Source: Verrucomicrobiales bacterium
GTDB taxonomy: Bacteria; Verrucomicrobiota; Verrucomicrobiia; Verrucomicrobiales; V1-33
DNA: 5,962 nucleotides
Direction: 5' to 3'
NCBI GenBank assembly: GCA_028293305.1
Contig: JAQGPD010000314.1
Location: 1-5,962 of the forward strand
The notes below the pieces were generated by a model. The model saw only the letters and a program-made list of their open reading frames with translations. It searched no databases and was not told the DNA's origin. A program made the position numbers and the translations under genes. Of this stretch, positions 5,142 to 5,962 are shown piece after piece; the stretch's first letter is position 1; the number at the start of each line of letters is the position of its first letter.

Positions 5142-5180
5142 GGACGGCGGCGCGGAACCCCCGCGTTCCCGCCGCCGTCC
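5142..5180 (+). terminator. Strong stem-loop between dhaL and the DUF1080 gene (terminator or attenuator)
   Basis: GGACGGCGGCG (5142-5152) pairs with CGCCGCCGTCC (5170-5180), and GGAAC (5154-5158) pairs with GTTCC (5165-5169). The result is a 16-bp stem with one bulged C (5153) and a 6-nt loop. A T4 tract (5185-5188) follows after a C-run. On the other side lies A7 (5129-5135), which reads as T7 on the - strand. The stem ends 17 nt before the next start codon, too close for a promoter to fit between, so any message for the next gene must include at least part of this structure. Confidence 0.65.
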
Positions 5181-5197
5181 CCCCTTTTCCCACTTCC

Positions 5198-5962
5198 ATG
5201 AAATTCCTGCCCTATCTGATTTTTTCCTGCCTCGCCGCCGGCCTGCTTCCCGCCTCCGCGGACGAGTTCCGGCCTTTGTTCAATGGCAGTGACCTGACAG
5301 GATGGGAGGGCAGTCCCGAGCTGTGGTCCGTCCACGACGGCACCATCACCGGCAAGACCACCGGCCCCGGACAGTTGAAGTATAACCAATTCCTGATCTG
5401 GCGCGGCGGAGTGGTTAAGAACTTCGAGCTGCACGTCAAAGTGAAGCAGTCCGGCAACAACACCGGCATCCAATACCGCAGCAGGGAACTCCCGGCCGTC
5501 GGTCCTTTTTCCGTCGGCGGCTATCAATGCGACATTCATCCCAACGCGCCCTACAACGCGATGCTTTATGAAGAGCGCGGCCGCGGCATCGTTGCCAAAA
5601 ATGGACAAAATGTCGTCGCCGACCCCCAGCACGCCGCCTGGCTGGTTTCCGAACACGAACCCGTCAAAGCGGACGTCGCCCAGTGGAATGAATACACCAT
5701 CATCGCCCAGGGAAATCACGTCACCCACAAGCTGAACGGCCAGGTCACGGCGGACTTCGTGGACCATGACGCCACGGCCCGCTCCCTGGAAGGCGTGCTC
5801 GCTTTCCAAATTCACGCCGGGCCCGCCATGGAAGTCCAAATCAAGGACGTGCTCCTCAAGGAACTCCCGGAAGGCGGCGGCGTCGATTTCGCCACCACTC
5901 CCATCCCGAGCGATGCCCAACGCATCGAAGGCATCGGCCCCGCCAAACCTAAACCGGCTCCC
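5198..5962 (+). CDS. Secreted 3-keto-disaccharide hydrolase (DUF1080) domain protein, 3' end outside window
   Basis: The frame is open from the ATG at 5198 to the window edge (255 codons). Residues 1-21 are a Sec signal peptide (MKFLPYLIFSCLAAGLLPASA, likely cut before DEF), so the protein acts in the periplasm or at the surface. The body is a beta-sandwich DUF1080 domain. It shows LFNGSDLTGWEG (27-38), WSVHDGTITG (43-52), NNTGIQYRS (87-95), GGYQCDI (107-113), WNEYTIIAQGN (163-173), LNGQVTADF (179-187) and the closing motif GVLAFQIHAG (199-208) followed by VLLKEL. Characterised relatives cleave 3-keto-glycosides made by glycoside 3-dehydrogenases. After residue 223 a Pro/Lys-rich stretch (ending GPAKPKPAP) looks like a linker, so a second domain may follow outside the window. 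No Shine-Dalgarno is seen. The gene shares its strand with the aldolase-dhaL pair but is separated from it by 112 nt containing the strong hairpin. The domain call is firm; the substrate is not known. Confidence 0.88.
   Translation, partial: MKFLPYLIFSCLAAGLLPASADEFRPLFNGSDLTGWEGSPELWSVHDGTITGKTTGPGQLKYNQFLIWRGGVVKNFELHVKVKQSGNNTGIQYRSRELPAVGPFSVGGYQCDIHPNAPYNAMLYEERGRGIVAKNGQNVVADPQHAAWLVSEHEPVKADVAQWNEYTIIAQGNHVTHKLNGQVTADFVDHDATARSLEGVLAFQIHAGPAMEVQIKDVLLKELPEGGGVDFATTPIPSDAQRIEGIGPAKPKPAP

Noticed and set aside
5123..5920. 265-codon open frame on the - strand opposite the DUF1080 gene
   Set aside because: Gly/Val/Asp-rich shadow; the + strand has a signal peptide and a DUF1080 domain.

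Overview
The window looks like chromosomal DNA from a GC-rich Gram-negative bacterium, most likely of the Verrucomicrobiota / PVC group. This rests on a secreted 3-keto-disaccharide hydrolase (DUF1080) domain protein of the kind abundant there, on start codons that lack Shine-Dalgarno sequences, and on codons that mostly end in C or G. The assignment is an inference; no rRNA or other marker gene is present.

Layout, left to right. (1) The 3' half of recN (DNA repair, + strand) runs in from the left edge and ends at 781, followed by a perfect 7-bp hairpin. (2) A 329-nt non-coding stretch holds a 9-nt tandem repeat related to GGTCTTATA. (3) On the - strand lies a candidate 34-codon hydrophobic small protein (1215 to 1111). 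It is preceded by a plausible sigma-70 promoter inside a strikingly AT-rich island. (4) After another gene-poor stretch comes an orphan modA-like periplasmic molybdate-binding protein gene on the - strand. It has a GTG start and a repeat-derived C-terminal tail. (5) Forty-two nt upstream of modA, on the same strand and in the same frame, is an AraC-family regulator gene.

(6) The 150-nt divergent intergenic region between araC and the rightward genes carries two direct repeats 21 bp apart, an inverted third copy, and an extended -10 promoter. This is the architecture expected for AraC-type control. (7) Rightward, an LsrF-like class I aldolase/thiolase is followed after 9 nt by a stand-alone DhaL-type (dihydroxyacetone kinase L subunit) gene. 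(8) A very strong stem-loop ends only 17 nt before the start of the DUF1080 gene, which runs off the right edge.

My reading of the right half is a small carbohydrate-catabolic locus. The AraC protein would sense a ligand and control the divergent aldolase-kinase pair. The secreted DUF1080 protein would process glycosides outside the cytoplasm, and the hairpin would set how much transcription passes from the pair into it. The aldolase-DhaL pair without DhaK or any recognisable lsr transport gene is the most unusual pathway feature. The small hydrophobic ORF with its AT-rich promoter is the best candidate for something undescribed.
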